DNA from: JBBQXH01 sp963710975
Lineage (GTDB): Bacteria > Actinomycetota > Thermoleophilia > Gaiellales > Gaiellaceae
Direction of reading: 5' to 3'
Length of the DNA: 64,000 nucleotides
Assembly: GCA_963710975.1 (NCBI GenBank)
Contig: CAVQCG010000004.1
Location: forward strand, 186,001 to 250,000
In this document: positions 1-8,572 of the stretch, one piece after another
Numbering within the stretch: the stretch's first letter is position 1
How the letters are laid out: each line of letters starts with the position of its first letter
The notes under the pieces: model-generated
What the model saw: only the letters and a program-made list of their open reading frames with translations
Databases searched by the model: none
Told to the model about the DNA's origin: nothing
Translations under genes and position numbers: made by a program

Positions 1-368
1 TGCGCCGTTGCCCTATCTCTCGCGCCGTCTCGGCGGGCCTCCGGCCGTGCTCGGATTTCGCACGGCATGGCACGCGGAGGCCGCGTGTCTCGTCCCGAAC
101 GCCGATGTCGTCATCGATCCGGTGCTCGTCACCGAAGGCGCTCGCGGGACGCGGCGACGCCGATCTTCTCGCGTGTGGCCCCGAGCCAATGCTCCGCGCA
201 GTCGCGCAGCTCTCGCCGCGAGCGCAGCTCGCGTGGGAGGCGCCGATGGCATGCGGCTACGGTGCGTGCTTCGGGTGCGTGGTCGAGATCGACGGACGGC
301 TGAGACGCCTCTGCGTGGACGGCCCGGTGCTTCGAACGCCCCATGTCGTTACCAGGGAGGCGGCATGA
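1..368 (+). CDS. pyrK: Dihydroorotate dehydrogenase electron-transfer subunit, C-terminal part, frameshifted
   Basis: PyrK carries FAD and a [2Fe-2S] cluster and passes electrons from class 1B dihydroorotate dehydrogenase to NAD in pyrimidine synthesis. Only the C-terminal part lies in the window. The NAD-domain motif ACGPEPML and the cluster motif CGYGACFGC followed by a fourth Cys (RRLCVDGP) are visible at about 168-330. The first ~135 bases read in frame 2 (YLSRRLGGPPAVLGFRTAW) and the rest in frame 3; dropping one G from the GG near 138-139 joins them. The stop overlaps the pyrD start (ATGA, 365-368), as expected for partners of one complex. Identity is firm; whether the break is real or a sequencing error is not known. 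Confidence 0.8.
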   Translation, partial: RRCPISRAVSAGLRPCSDFARHGTRRPRVSSRTPMSSSIRCSSPKALAGRGDADLLACGPEPMLRAVAQLSPRAQLAWEAPMACGYGACFGCVVEIDGRLRRLCVDGPVLRTPHVVTREAA

Positions 369-1288
369 TCCTGAACGCCTCGGGTTGCCTCGACGCCCTC
401 GTGGCTCCGGACACCGCTCGCCTGCTCGACGCGTTCGTGACGAAGACCGTCACGCCCCTTCCCCGGGATGGAAACCCACCGGTACGGATCGCCGAGACGG
501 ATGTCGGGATGCTCAATACGATCGGTCTCGCGAATCCCGGGATCGAGGCGTTCTGCCGTGACACGCTGCCGTCGCTCGCGACTCTCGAGATCCCGCTGTG
601 GGTGTCGGTCGGCGGCTTTTCCGCCGACGAGTACGCGCTTGTCTGCAGCCGCCTCGATGCCGAGCCGGCGGTCGCGACGATCGAGCTCAACCTCTCCTGC
701 CCGAACGTTCCGGAACCTGCCCAGAGCGCCTTCGAGATCATCGCGGCCGCCCGTGCGGCAACGGCGAAGCCGCTCTACGCCAAGCTCTCCCCAGCGCTTC
801 CGGACATTCCGGCCGTGGCGACGGCCGCAGCAGCCGCCGGAGTCGACGGCCTCTCGCTCGTGAACACGATTCGCGGCCTCGCGCTGGATGAGCGGACGCT
901 CCGTCCGCGACTCTCGATGGGAGCGGGCGGGCTCTCCGGCCCGGCTCTGAAGCCGGTCGCACTCGCGGCCGTCTATGCCTGTGCGGAAGCCGTCGATCTG
1001 CCGATCGTCGGAATGGGCGGCGTGGCGACCGGCAGGGATGCCCTTGAGCTGATCGCGGCCGGTGCGGCGGCGGTTGCGCTCGGCACCGTGCTCTTCACGG
1101 ACCCGGCTGCGCCGGCCCGGATCCGGGCGGAGCTTCGCTCGGAGGCGGTACGCCTGGGTGTGGACAACCCGCTCGAGTTGCGCGGAATCGCGCACGGTGA
1201 CACGACATCGGCGCCTGCCCGGGTTGTGGACAACCTCGAAACGACGCTCTTCGAAAATGCCGTGATTAGCACGGAAATTGCACCTTGA
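365..1288 (+). CDS. pyrD: Dihydroorotate dehydrogenase, class 1B catalytic subunit
   Basis: Oxidises dihydroorotate to orotate, the fourth step of UMP synthesis, with PyrK as electron partner. The 307-residue protein shows the FMN/substrate motif KTVTPLPRDGNPPVR near residue 27, the NLSCPNV motif at 109-115 whose Cys is the class 1 catalytic base, and the C-terminal phosphate-binding segments GMGGVATGRDALE and GAAAVALGT. The ATG overlaps the pyrK stop by four bases, which fixes the start. No pyrF follows, unlike in many relatives; the next gene is mihF. Confidence 0.93.
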   Translation: MILNASGCLDALVAPDTARLLDAFVTKTVTPLPRDGNPPVRIAETDVGMLNTIGLANPGIEAFCRDTLPSLATLEIPLWVSVGGFSADEYALVCSRLDAEPAVATIELNLSCPNVPEPAQSAFEIIAAARAATAKPLYAKLSPALPDIPAVATAAAAAGVDGLSLVNTIRGLALDERTLRPRLSMGAGGLSGPALKPVALAAVYACAEAVDLPIVGMGGVATGRDALELIAAGAAAVALGTVLFTDPAAPARIRAELRSEAVRLGVDNPLELRGIAHGDTTSAPARVVDNLETTLFENAVISTEIAP

Positions 1289-1312
1289 ACGGTTTCGCCA
1301 CGCTGCTAGAAT
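1285..1312 (+). promoter_or_regulatory. Promoter of mihF, probably giving a leaderless mRNA
   Basis: TTGAAC at 1285-1290 and TAGAAT at 1307-1312 are separated by 16 bases and resemble sigma70-type -35 and -10 boxes. The ATG of mihF at 1321 lies 8 bases after the -10 box, where transcription should begin, and no Shine-Dalgarno sequence precedes it. The -35 box overlaps the pyrD stop codon. Prediction from sequence only. Confidence 0.6.
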
Positions 1313-1320
1313 CCCGCGCC

Positions 1321-1653
1321 ATGACGGCGACCTCGAAAGTTCAGAACCAGGCACCGACGAGGTCGCTCGACCAGCGGATGGATGCGCTACGGCGCGCGAA
1401 CGACATCCGCGTGAAGCGAGCACAGTTGAAGAAGGACCTGAAGACCGGCCGTGTCCAGGTCGAGGAGATCCTCTCGGATCCGCCTGACTACGTCGGTACG
1501 GCGAAGGTCTTCGACATGTTGATGGCGGTGCCGAAGTTCGGACGAGTCAAGGCGGCGCGGTTCCTGAACCAGTGTCGCATCAGCCAGTCGAAGACGGTCG
1601 CCGGACTGTCGGAGCGCCAGCGCGACGAGCTGGTCAGCCTCTTCCGACACTGA
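1321..1653 (+). CDS. mihF: Actinobacterial integration host factor (nucleoid-associated protein)
   Basis: mIHF is a small DNA-binding protein of Actinobacteria, unrelated to proteobacterial IHF, that bends DNA and organises the nucleoid. The 110-residue protein has the family core VPKFGRVKAARFLNQCRIS and a basic helical N-terminus. An upstream TTG at 1285 is possible, but the ATG at 1321 gives the usual length and sits exactly behind a -10 box. Downstream gmk and rpoZ give the conserved actinobacterial order. Confidence 0.9.
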   Translation: MTATSKVQNQAPTRSLDQRMDALRRANDIRVKRAQLKKDLKTGRVQVEEILSDPPDYVGTAKVFDMLMAVPKFGRVKAARFLNQCRISQSKTVAGLSERQRDELVSLFRH

Positions 1654-2240
1654 CCTCCGGGCCGAAGCTCTTCGTCGTCACCGGGCCGTCAGGCGCCGGA
1701 AAGGGAACCCTGATCAGCGAGCTTCTCGCGCGTCGCGACGATCTCGAGGTTGCGGTCTCGGCGACGACGCGACCGAGGCGCCCGGGTGAGCGGGACGGGC
1801 GCGAATACTACTTCGTGGCCGAGGCCGAGTTCCAGGAGAAGGTCGACCGAGGCGAGTTCCTCGAGCACGTGCCGTTCGTCGCCGGCAATCGCTACGGGAC
1901 ATTGAATGCCGAGGTCGATCGAATCCTGACGGCTGGCCGGAGCTGCGTCCTCGAGCTCGAGACGAAGGGCGCGAAGGACGTGAAGCGGATGCGACCGGCC
2001 GCGGTCACGATCTTCATCGTCGCACCGAGCTTCGACGAGCTCGAGCGCCGTCTTCGGGAGAGGGCGACCGAGAGCGCCGGTGAGATCGGCGAGCGGCTTG
2101 CGCTGGCTCGACGCCAGCTCGCCGAGGCGGACGACTTCGACTACGTCATCGTCAACGACGACGCAGAGCGTGCGGCCGACGAGCTCGAAGGCGTCGTGCG
2201 CGCCGAGATCGAGGCGACAGGTACACTTTCGCGGCGATGA
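1650..2240 (+). CDS. gmk: Guanylate kinase
   Basis: Phosphorylates GMP to GDP with ATP. The P-loop GPSGAGKG is near the N-terminus, followed by the GMP-binding region SATTRPRRPGERDGREY and the lid-region arginines; the C-terminal VNDDAERAADEL is typical. The start is uncertain: in frame only GTG at 1572, which overlaps mihF by 82 bases and adds 26 residues, or CTG at 1650, which overlaps the mihF stop (CTGA) and gives a normal length of 196 residues. I chose CTG because of the coupling geometry and length. Confidence 0.88.
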   Translation: MTSGPKLFVVTGPSGAGKGTLISELLARRDDLEVAVSATTRPRRPGERDGREYYFVAEAEFQEKVDRGEFLEHVPFVAGNRYGTLNAEVDRILTAGRSCVLELETKGAKDVKRMRPAAVTIFIVAPSFDELERRLRERATESAGEIGERLALARRQLAEADDFDYVIVNDDAERAADELEGVVRAEIEATGTLSRR

Positions 2241-2473
2241 TCAATCCCAGAATCGACTCCATGCTCGAGAAAGTCGAGCCGCACTCCCGGTACACGCTCG
2301 TGATCGCGAGCGCGAAGCGGGCACGCCAGATCAACAACTACCACCATCAGCTCGGCGAGGGGACGTTCGACGACTTTCCGCCGCCGCTCGTCGAGTCTCG
2401 CTCGAAGAACTACCTGACGATCGCCCTCGAGGAGATCGCTCAGGGAAAGATCTCGACCCTGCCCAAGGCCTAG
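2237..2473 (+). CDS. rpoZ: RNA polymerase omega subunit
   Basis: Small RNA polymerase subunit that assists assembly of the beta-prime subunit. The 78-residue protein has the family pattern: MINPRIDSMLEKV, YTLVIASAKRARQIN and a C-terminal LTIALEEIAQGKI. The ATG overlaps the gmk stop by four bases (ATGA), so the two are probably translationally coupled. The position between gmk and coaBC is the standard actinobacterial arrangement. Confidence 0.92.
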   Translation: MINPRIDSMLEKVEPHSRYTLVIASAKRARQINNYHHQLGEGTFDDFPPPLVESRSKNYLTIALEEIAQGKISTLPKA

Positions 2474-2505
2474 CGGCCCCGGCCGGGTAATCCGGCCCGA
2501 CGACC

Positions 2506-3663
2506 ATGGCCCGCGTACTCCTCGGCGTCACCGGCGGTATATCGGCCTACAAGGCGTGCGACGTGTGTCGCATGCTCGTCAGAGCGGGACACGAGGTCAC
2601 GCCGGTCCTGACGCCGGGCGCGGAGCGGTTCGTCTCGACACTCACCTTCGAGGCACTTGCGCGCACCGAGACGCCGCGTGACCTCTATCCGCATCTCGTG
2701 GACGCCGACCTGCTCGTCGTCGCCCCGTTGTCGGCGAACACGCTCGCGAAGCTCGCCACGGGACTCGCGGACAACCTCCTGACCCAGCTCGCGCTCGCCT
2801 ACCGCGGCCCGCTGCTGGCCGCACCGGCCATGAATTCGCGGATGTGGGAGCACCCGGCGACCCAGGCCAATCTCGACACTGTGCGCGCACGCGGAGTCGA
2901 GCTGATCGGGCCGGAGCACGGCGAGCTTGCCGAAGGCGAGGTAGGGATCGGGCGCATGAGCGAGCCGGCGACGATCTTCGCACGCTGCCAGGAGCTGCTC
3001 GGGGAAGCACGGGCGCTCGAGGGGAAACGGGTCGTCGTCACGGCGGGGGGCACTCGCGAGCCGCTCGACACCGTGCGATATCTCGGGAACCGCTCGAGCG
3101 GGAGGATGGGCGTCGCGGTTGCGCGCGAGGCGCGGCGCCGAGGCGCCGACGTGACCCTGATCGCCTCGAACATCGCCGTCCCGACACCCGACGGCGTCGA
3201 GGTCGTCCAGGCGCCGACGGCGAACGACCTCGCGCGCGAGACGCTCTCGCGGACGGAGGCGGACGTCATCGTGATGGCGGCCGCGGTGGCCGACTACCGA
3301 CCCTCACAGCCGCTCGACCGAAAGCACCGCAAGGACGCCGGCTCCTGGACGGTCGAGCTCCAGCAGACCGACGACATCCTGGCCGAGCTCGGCCGGCGGC
3401 GCCACGACGGGCAGGTGCTGGTCGGGTTCGCGGCGGACGAGGGAGATGCGGGTCTGGAAGCCGCGCGGGAGAAGCGGGCGCGCAAGGCCGTGAACCTCTT
3501 GGCCTTCAACGACGTATCTCGTTCCGACATCGGGTTCGAATCCGATTCGAACGAGCTGGTGCTGATCCGGGAACACGACGAGCGCCGTATCGGCAAGAGG
3601 AGCAAGGACGAGTGCGCCGTCGCTATCCTCGACGAGGTGGCGGCGCTCCTGGAAGGAGGATGA
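2506..3663 (+). CDS. coaBC: Bifunctional phosphopantothenoylcysteine decarboxylase / phosphopantothenate-cysteine ligase
   Basis: Catalyses two consecutive steps of coenzyme A synthesis. The flavoprotein decarboxylase half (about 1-165) has GVTGGISAYKA, a His at residue 63 in the position of the catalytic His, and the AMNSRMW clamp at 108-114. The Cys of the usual ACGDxG motif is replaced (LAEGEVG), a change also seen in some families. The ligase half has TAGGTREPLDTVRYLGNRSS at about 179-198, AAAVADYRP and GFAADEG. A 6-bp hairpin (GGCCGG/CCGGCC, 2481-2497) lies between rpoZ and this gene. The GGAAGGAGG before the next gene falls inside its last codons. Confidence 0.93.
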   Translation: MARVLLGVTGGISAYKACDVCRMLVRAGHEVTPVLTPGAERFVSTLTFEALARTETPRDLYPHLVDADLLVVAPLSANTLAKLATGLADNLLTQLALAYRGPLLAAPAMNSRMWEHPATQANLDTVRARGVELIGPEHGELAEGEVGIGRMSEPATIFARCQELLGEARALEGKRVVVTAGGTREPLDTVRYLGNRSSGRMGVAVAREARRRGADVTLIASNIAVPTPDGVEVVQAPTANDLARETLSRTEADVIVMAAAVADYRPSQPLDRKHRKDAGSWTVELQQTDDILAELGRRRHDGQVLVGFAADEGDAGLEAAREKRARKAVNLLAFNDVSRSDIGFESDSNELVLIREHDERRIGKRSKDECAVAILDEVAALLEGG

Positions 3664-4652
3664 TGGACGAGCAGGTCGCGCAGGCCCCCGACCTTTCCGC
3701 GTCACCCCGTGCCTCGACGCACTCTGCCGGTGTCGCTCGGCGCGTGGTCGAGAACCTGAAGCGTGTCATTCACGCGCCGGACGAGCCGCTCGAGCTCGCG
3801 GTTCTCTGCCTCTTGTCGGAGGGGCATCTGATCATCGAGGACTTTCCCGGCGTGGGGAAGACGACGCTCGCCAAGGCGATCGCCCGGTCTGTCAGCTGCG
3901 GGTTCTCCCGCTGTCAGTTCACGCCCGACCTGCTTCCATCCGACGTCACGGGCGTCAACGTCTTCAACCAGCGCTCCAACGAGTTCGAGTTCCGTGCGGG
4001 GCCGGTGTTCACGAACCTCCTTCTCATCGACGAGATCAACCGGGCCTCGCCGAAGACGCAGGCGGCTCTCCTCGAGTGCATGCAGGAGCACCAGGTCACG
4101 GTCGACGGGGTTTCCTACCAGCTCGAACGGCCGTTCATGGTGATGGCGACGCAGAACCCGATCGAGTACGAGGGCACCTACCCGCTTCCGGAGGCCGAGC
4201 TCGACCGCTTCACGATGCGCATCACGATCGGCTACCCGCCGCTCGCCGACGAGGCGCGGATGCTCACCGAGCAGACGACGGAGCAGCAGCCGCTCGACGC
4301 GCTCGCCCCGGTGGCGACCGAGGAGGACGTCCTCGCCGCCATCGAGGAGGCGCGAGGAGTGTTCGTCGAGGAGAGTCTCAACCGCTACATCGTCGCGGTG
4401 TTGCGGCACACACGCTCGGACGGCCGCCTCTACCTCGGCGCGAGCCCGCGTGCGGGGATCGCGCTCCTGCGGGTCGCCAAGTCGCGGGCGCTCTCGCAGG
4501 GACGTGACTACATCGCCCCGGAGGACGTCAAGGCAGTGGCTCCCCCGGTGCTCGCGCATCGACTCATCCTGGCGCCGGAGGCCCGCTCGTCAGGCCTCGA
4601 CGCGGCAGCTGTCGTCACGGACATCATCGAGCGAACTCCGGTTCCGGTCTAG
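3663..4652 (+). CDS. MoxR-family AAA+ ATPase (first module)
   Basis: MoxR ATPases act as chaperone-like activators of partner proteins, usually encoded next to DUF58 and vWA or transglutaminase genes. The 329-residue protein has Walker A PGVGKTTL at 62-69, Walker B LLLIDEINRA near 118-127, sensor 1 MATQNPIEYEGTYPLPEAEL and a C-terminal lid with ASPRAG. Two ATGs are adjacent (3660, 3663); GGAAGGAGG at 3651-3659 precedes both, and the second has the better spacing. It overlaps the coaBC stop and is followed directly by DUF58 and transglutaminase genes. Confidence 0.9.
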   Translation: MDEQVAQAPDLSASPRASTHSAGVARRVVENLKRVIHAPDEPLELAVLCLLSEGHLIIEDFPGVGKTTLAKAIARSVSCGFSRCQFTPDLLPSDVTGVNVFNQRSNEFEFRAGPVFTNLLLIDEINRASPKTQAALLECMQEHQVTVDGVSYQLERPFMVMATQNPIEYEGTYPLPEAELDRFTMRITIGYPPLADEARMLTEQTTEQQPLDALAPVATEEDVLAAIEEARGVFVEESLNRYIVAVLRHTRSDGRLYLGASPRAGIALLRVAKSRALSQGRDYIAPEDVKAVAPPVLAHRLILAPEARSSGLDAAAVVTDIIERTPVPV

Positions 4653-4664
4653 GGCCCCGTTCCG

Positions 4665-5900
4665 GTGTTGACCGACCGCGGACGGTACGCCCTCGCGCTC
4701 GGCGGCGCCACCTATCTCGCCGGCTGGGCGTTCGGGTCGCACGTGCTCTACCCGATCGCGGTCGGGCTCGTCCTCGTCGTGATCGCCGCGGCGTTCTGGG
4801 TTCGGTTTCTCGCGAAGCCGGTGCGCCTGCGCCGCGCCGTGAGGGGCGGAAATCACGTTGCCGGCGATGACGTCCCCGTCTCGCTCGAGCTCGACGTGGA
4901 GGGCCGTGCGATACCGAGGACACTCACCGTCTCCGAGGGAATCGAGCGACTCGGGCGGCGTGAGGTCGTCCTCACGCGACGGACCGGCCAGCGATTGCGT
5001 GGGGACTACGTCATCAGCCGCGTTCCGCGCGGCCGCTACCCGTTCGTCCCGCTCACGGTTGCGATCGACGACCCGTTCGGTCTCGAGCGGAAGGAGATCG
5101 AGCTGGACGCGCCCGGCGCCTTGCTCGTGTTCCCCCGGCTCGTCAGCCTCGACGCGCTGTTCTCGGAGACGGGGTCGCGCGTGCAGGAAGGGAGGCGGCT
5201 GCTGATGCGCCGTCCGAGCGGCTTCGATCTGCATTCCGTCCGCGAGTACGTTCAGGGGGAGTCGTTGCGTCGCGTGCACTGGCCCACGACCGCGAGGCGA
5301 GGCCGGCTGATGGTGAAGGATCTCGAGGACTCGCCTCGTGACGAGGCACTGGTCGTCCTCGACGCCGACGCCGCCCCGGTCGTCGGCGAGGGGGTCGACT
5401 CGAGCTTCGAGGTCGCGATCTCGGCCGCCGGGTCGATCCTGCGCGCGCACGCAGGGCGGAGCCGTCGCGCGGCGCTCCTCGTCAACGGGCTCGTCCCGAG
5501 GTACCAGCCGGTGCACTCGCTCGAGGGGGACTGGGAGCTCGCGCTCGGGCTTCTCGCCTCGGCGGAGCCTGACGGCCGAAACGGCGTGGCTGCAACGCTC
5601 GTGGAGGGTGCGGGAGCGCCCTCCAAGGCACTCGAGCTCTGCGTCGTCACCTCCGGCCTCTCGCCGCGGCTCACCGAGCGCCTGCTCCAGCGCTCCGTCA
5701 CGCGCAGGGGCACGTCGCTCGTGTTCGTCGACCCGACGAGCTTCGGCCCGAAGCCGTCCGCCGGGCCGTCGGCTGACGCGCGAACGCAGCTGGCGCGCCT
5801 GGCCCACGCCGGCATCGCCGTCTGCATCGTGCGTAGAGGCGACGATCTTGCCGCGCGGCTCGGCGGCACCGTCCAGGCGGGAGCGACCGCCGTTGGCTAG
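4665..5900 (+). CDS. DUF58 membrane protein of the MoxR / transglutaminase module
   Basis: DUF58 proteins are the common partners of MoxR ATPases; their biochemical role is not settled. Two hydrophobic segments lie in the first 50 residues, followed by a beta-rich region and the DUF58 signature at about 185-225: FDLHSVREYVQGESLRRVHW then TTARRGRLMVKDLE. Start is GTG 4665 or TTG 4668. The stop at 5898-5900 overlaps the start of the transglutaminase gene, so the two are probably coupled. Confidence 0.85.
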   Translation: MLTDRGRYALALGGATYLAGWAFGSHVLYPIAVGLVLVVIAAAFWVRFLAKPVRLRRAVRGGNHVAGDDVPVSLELDVEGRAIPRTLTVSEGIERLGRREVVLTRRTGQRLRGDYVISRVPRGRYPFVPLTVAIDDPFGLERKEIELDAPGALLVFPRLVSLDALFSETGSRVQEGRRLLMRRPSGFDLHSVREYVQGESLRRVHWPTTARRGRLMVKDLEDSPRDEALVVLDADAAPVVGEGVDSSFEVAISAAGSILRAHAGRSRRAALLVNGLVPRYQPVHSLEGDWELALGLLASAEPDGRNGVAATLVEGAGAPSKALELCVVTSGLSPRLTERLLQRSVTRRGTSLVFVDPTSFGPKPSAGPSADARTQLARLAHAGIAVCIVRRGDDLAARLGGTVQAGATAVG

Positions 5901-8178
5901 AGCGATCCTGTTGATTGCCATCTCGGCGGCGCTCATGTCGTTTGCGTGGCTCCAGCTCGAGGACCCCGACGCATCCTTCGTCGAGGTCGGAGCGATGCTC
6001 GGGCTCGCGCTCATTCCGGCCGCGCTTGCCGTGCTCACGCGCCGTTGGTGGGTCGGTGCGATCGCGTTGGTCGTCTGCGCTGCACCGGCGGTCGGGGTCG
6101 CGTTCGACGTGCCGGTCACGGAGATGCGCCCGGGAGAGCGGGACTTCTTCGGCCCGGCATTCGGCGGGATCGCGGACGGATTCCGCGACCTCTGGGAGAC
6201 GGATGCCCCGTTCAGCATCAGCCGTCATCCCGAGCTTGCCGGGCTCGTGCTGGTCGCGATCTTCGTGCTGGTCGGCGTGATCGCCCTGCTCATCGTTCGG
6301 GGCCGCGCACTTCTGGCCGGTCTCGTACTCGTCATCGGGGTTGGAGTACCGGCCACGATCTCCGCGAGCTACGGCATCGGCAGCCCGTTGCGCACCGGTG
6401 CGATCGTGCTCGCCGCGCTCCTCGTCCTCCTCTACCTGACGGCGGGCGCGAGGCGGCCGCTCCGCGGCGTCGGCGCGGCCGCCGCACTCGGGATCGTCGT
6501 CGTGCTTGCAGCTGCAGGCGCATCAGCCACGAGTGCTGTCTCGAAGGACGCGTTTCTCTCCTGGAAGGGCTGGGATCTGTACGACCGGCCGACCGACCCG
6601 GTCGGTGTCCGCTACGTCTGGAGCTCGAACTACAGCGGTCTCACGTTCCCGAAGAAGGAGACCGTCGTCCTGACGATCAAGGCTCCGAACACGTCGTTCT
6701 ACTGGCGTGCCACGACACTCGACGAGTACACGGGCGTCGGCTGGCGCGAGAACATCATTCCCGGCCCGGCGCGGCAGACGAACGAAGTCTCGGACGCGCT
6801 CCGCGACCCGAACCTCCCGCCGGCTGCGAAGAAGCCGAGCAACTGGACCCGGCAAGACGTGACCGTCGTCGGCCTCGCCGATACCCATCTCATCGCCGCG
6901 GCGACTCCGGTCAAGTGGCAGCCGACCGTCGAGGGCCCGGTCCAGTACGCGCCGAACGGCGTCGTCGTCGCGCCACGCGGGCTGCCCCTCGGTCAGACGT
7001 ACTCCGTCTGGAGCTACACGCCGGAGGTGAAGCCGGAGGAGCTCGCGAAGCTCGGCACGGACTACCCGACCGAGATCCAGCGCTACCTCGAGGTCCTGCC
7101 GGAGGTCGGCTTTCCCGCATTCGGAACGCCCGACCGTGACGCCCAGGTGAAGCAGCTCTTCGCCGCCCGGTCAGACGATGCGCTCCTCGGGGAATACGAG
7201 GCGCTGTACCGCCAGGCGAAGGAGGTCGTCGGGAAGGCGAAGAGCCCGTACATCGCCGCCGCAACGCTCGAGACCTGGCTGCGCAGCCAGGGGGGCTTCA
7301 CCTACACCGTGAAGCCTGAGCAGCCGGCCGGGCCGGTGCCGCCGCTCGTGGACTTCGTGCTGCGGACGAAGGAGGGTTACTGCCAGCACTTCGCAGGGGC
7401 GATGGCGGTCATGCTCCGGCTGCTCGGGGTGCCGGCGCGGGTCGCGGTTGGCTTCACGAGCGGGTCGTACGACAAGCGGACGAAGGCATGGGAGATCACC
7501 GATCACGACGCGCACGCATGGGTCGAGGTGTTCTTCCCCGGCTACGGGTGGCTGCCCTTCGATCCGACCCCTGGCCGGGGAACGCTCGGAGGTGCATATT
7601 CGACCTCCTCGCTTGCGTTTCCGACCGGCGGCCCCACGGCGCTCGGCGTGCCCAACGCATCCCTGTCCGAGGTCCTGCGTCGTCGCCTCGCGGGCGCGAA
7701 GGATGGCGGCGGTGGCAATGCCAATGTCGAGACACCCGCAGCGACCGGTGGAGATGACGGCGGCGGTGGGATCAGCGTCACCGGGTACGTCTTCATCGCG
7801 CTGGCAGCTCTGCTCGCGCTCGTCCTGGCCGGCAAGGCCCTGCGGGCCCGGCTGCGATTCGTCTCGAAGGATCCGCGGAAGGTCGCCTCGGCCTGCCGTC
7901 GCGATCTCGTCGCGTACCTCTCGGACCAGCGAATCGGCTTTCCGGAGAGCGCCACGCTCGAGGAGCTCGGCGCCTACCTCGAGCGCCACTACCGCGTGAA
8001 TGCGGCTCCGTTCGTCAAGGCCGTCAACGGCGCGCGATTCGGATCGCCGGAACGAGCCGGAGAAGCCGCGCTCCGCGCTCGGCACGAGCTGAAGATGCTC
8101 AAGTCGCAGCTGCGCCATCAGCTCAGCACGTCGAGCCGTGCGCGCGGCGCGCTGAGCCTTCGCTCCCTCACGGTGTGA
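5893..8178 (+). CDS. Membrane-anchored transglutaminase-like protein (TgpA type)
   Basis: 761 residues. The N-terminal ~220 residues hold several membrane helices, then an extracytoplasmic region with a transglutaminase-like core: Cys497 (YCQHFAGAMAVMLRLLGVPA), His541 (HAWVEVFFPGYGW) and Asp557 (FDPTPG), the expected catalytic triad. A Gly/Ala-rich linker and one further helix (ISVTGYVFIALAALLALVLA) lead to a cytoplasmic C-terminus. The start is TTG 5893 inside the DUF58 stop region; the longer upstream reading is antisense-like and arginine-rich. Such proteins act at the cell surface as peptidases or cross-linking enzymes; the substrate is unknown. Confidence 0.88.
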   Translation: MARAILLIAISAALMSFAWLQLEDPDASFVEVGAMLGLALIPAALAVLTRRWWVGAIALVVCAAPAVGVAFDVPVTEMRPGERDFFGPAFGGIADGFRDLWETDAPFSISRHPELAGLVLVAIFVLVGVIALLIVRGRALLAGLVLVIGVGVPATISASYGIGSPLRTGAIVLAALLVLLYLTAGARRPLRGVGAAAALGIVVVLAAAGASATSAVSKDAFLSWKGWDLYDRPTDPVGVRYVWSSNYSGLTFPKKETVVLTIKAPNTSFYWRATTLDEYTGVGWRENIIPGPARQTNEVSDALRDPNLPPAAKKPSNWTRQDVTVVGLADTHLIAAATPVKWQPTVEGPVQYAPNGVVVAPRGLPLGQTYSVWSYTPEVKPEELAKLGTDYPTEIQRYLEVLPEVGFPAFGTPDRDAQVKQLFAARSDDALLGEYEALYRQAKEVVGKAKSPYIAAATLETWLRSQGGFTYTVKPEQPAGPVPPLVDFVLRTKEGYCQHFAGAMAVMLRLLGVPARVAVGFTSGSYDKRTKAWEITDHDAHAWVEVFFPGYGWLPFDPTPGRGTLGGAYSTSSLAFPTGGPTALGVPNASLSEVLRRRLAGAKDGGGGNANVETPAATGGDDGGGGISVTGYVFIALAALLALVLAGKALRARLRFVSKDPRKVASACRRDLVAYLSDQRIGFPESATLEELGAYLERHYRVNAAPFVKAVNGARFGSPERAGEAALRARHELKMLKSQLRHQLSTSSRARGALSLRSLTV

Positions 8179-8188
8179 CGCCACGGGC

Positions 8189-8572
8189 ATGATTGACGAC
8201 GGGACGATGAGCGAGACCTACGACCTCTACCAGCAAGGCCGCCGCCATCTCGCTGCGGGCTACGCGGCTCAGGCAACGGTCGCGCTCGAGAAGGCGAAGC
8301 GGCGCGAACCCGCGAAGGCGTCGATCCGAGAGGCCCTGGGAATCGCGTACTTCCGGATCCGGCGCTTTCGGGAAGCCGAGCGCGAGTTCCGGGCGGTGCT
8401 CGACATCTCGCCGGTGGACGACTATGCCCACTTCGCTCTCGGTCGCTGCCTCGAGCGACAGGGCCGCCGGGACGAGGCCGCCGGTCACTACAAGCTCGCC
8501 TGCTGCCTGCGCCCCGGCCAGGAGGACTACCGGGAAGCCGCGCGCGCGCTCGGGATGGTGGACGGGGGGTGA
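8189..8572 (+). CDS. Small TPR-repeat protein
   Basis: 127 residues made of about three tetratricopeptide-like helical pairs (AGYAAQATVALEKAKRREP, ALGIAYFRIRRFREAEREF, HFALGRCLERQGRRDEAAGH). TPR proteins are interaction scaffolds; no partner can be named. A second ATG at 8207 (MSETYD) is an alternative start. The stop overlaps the next start by four bases (8569-8572), tying it to the enolase-like gene. Confidence 0.75.
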   Translation: MIDDGTMSETYDLYQQGRRHLAAGYAAQATVALEKAKRREPAKASIREALGIAYFRIRRFREAEREFRAVLDISPVDDYAHFALGRCLERQGRRDEAAGHYKLACCLRPGQEDYREAARALGMVDGG

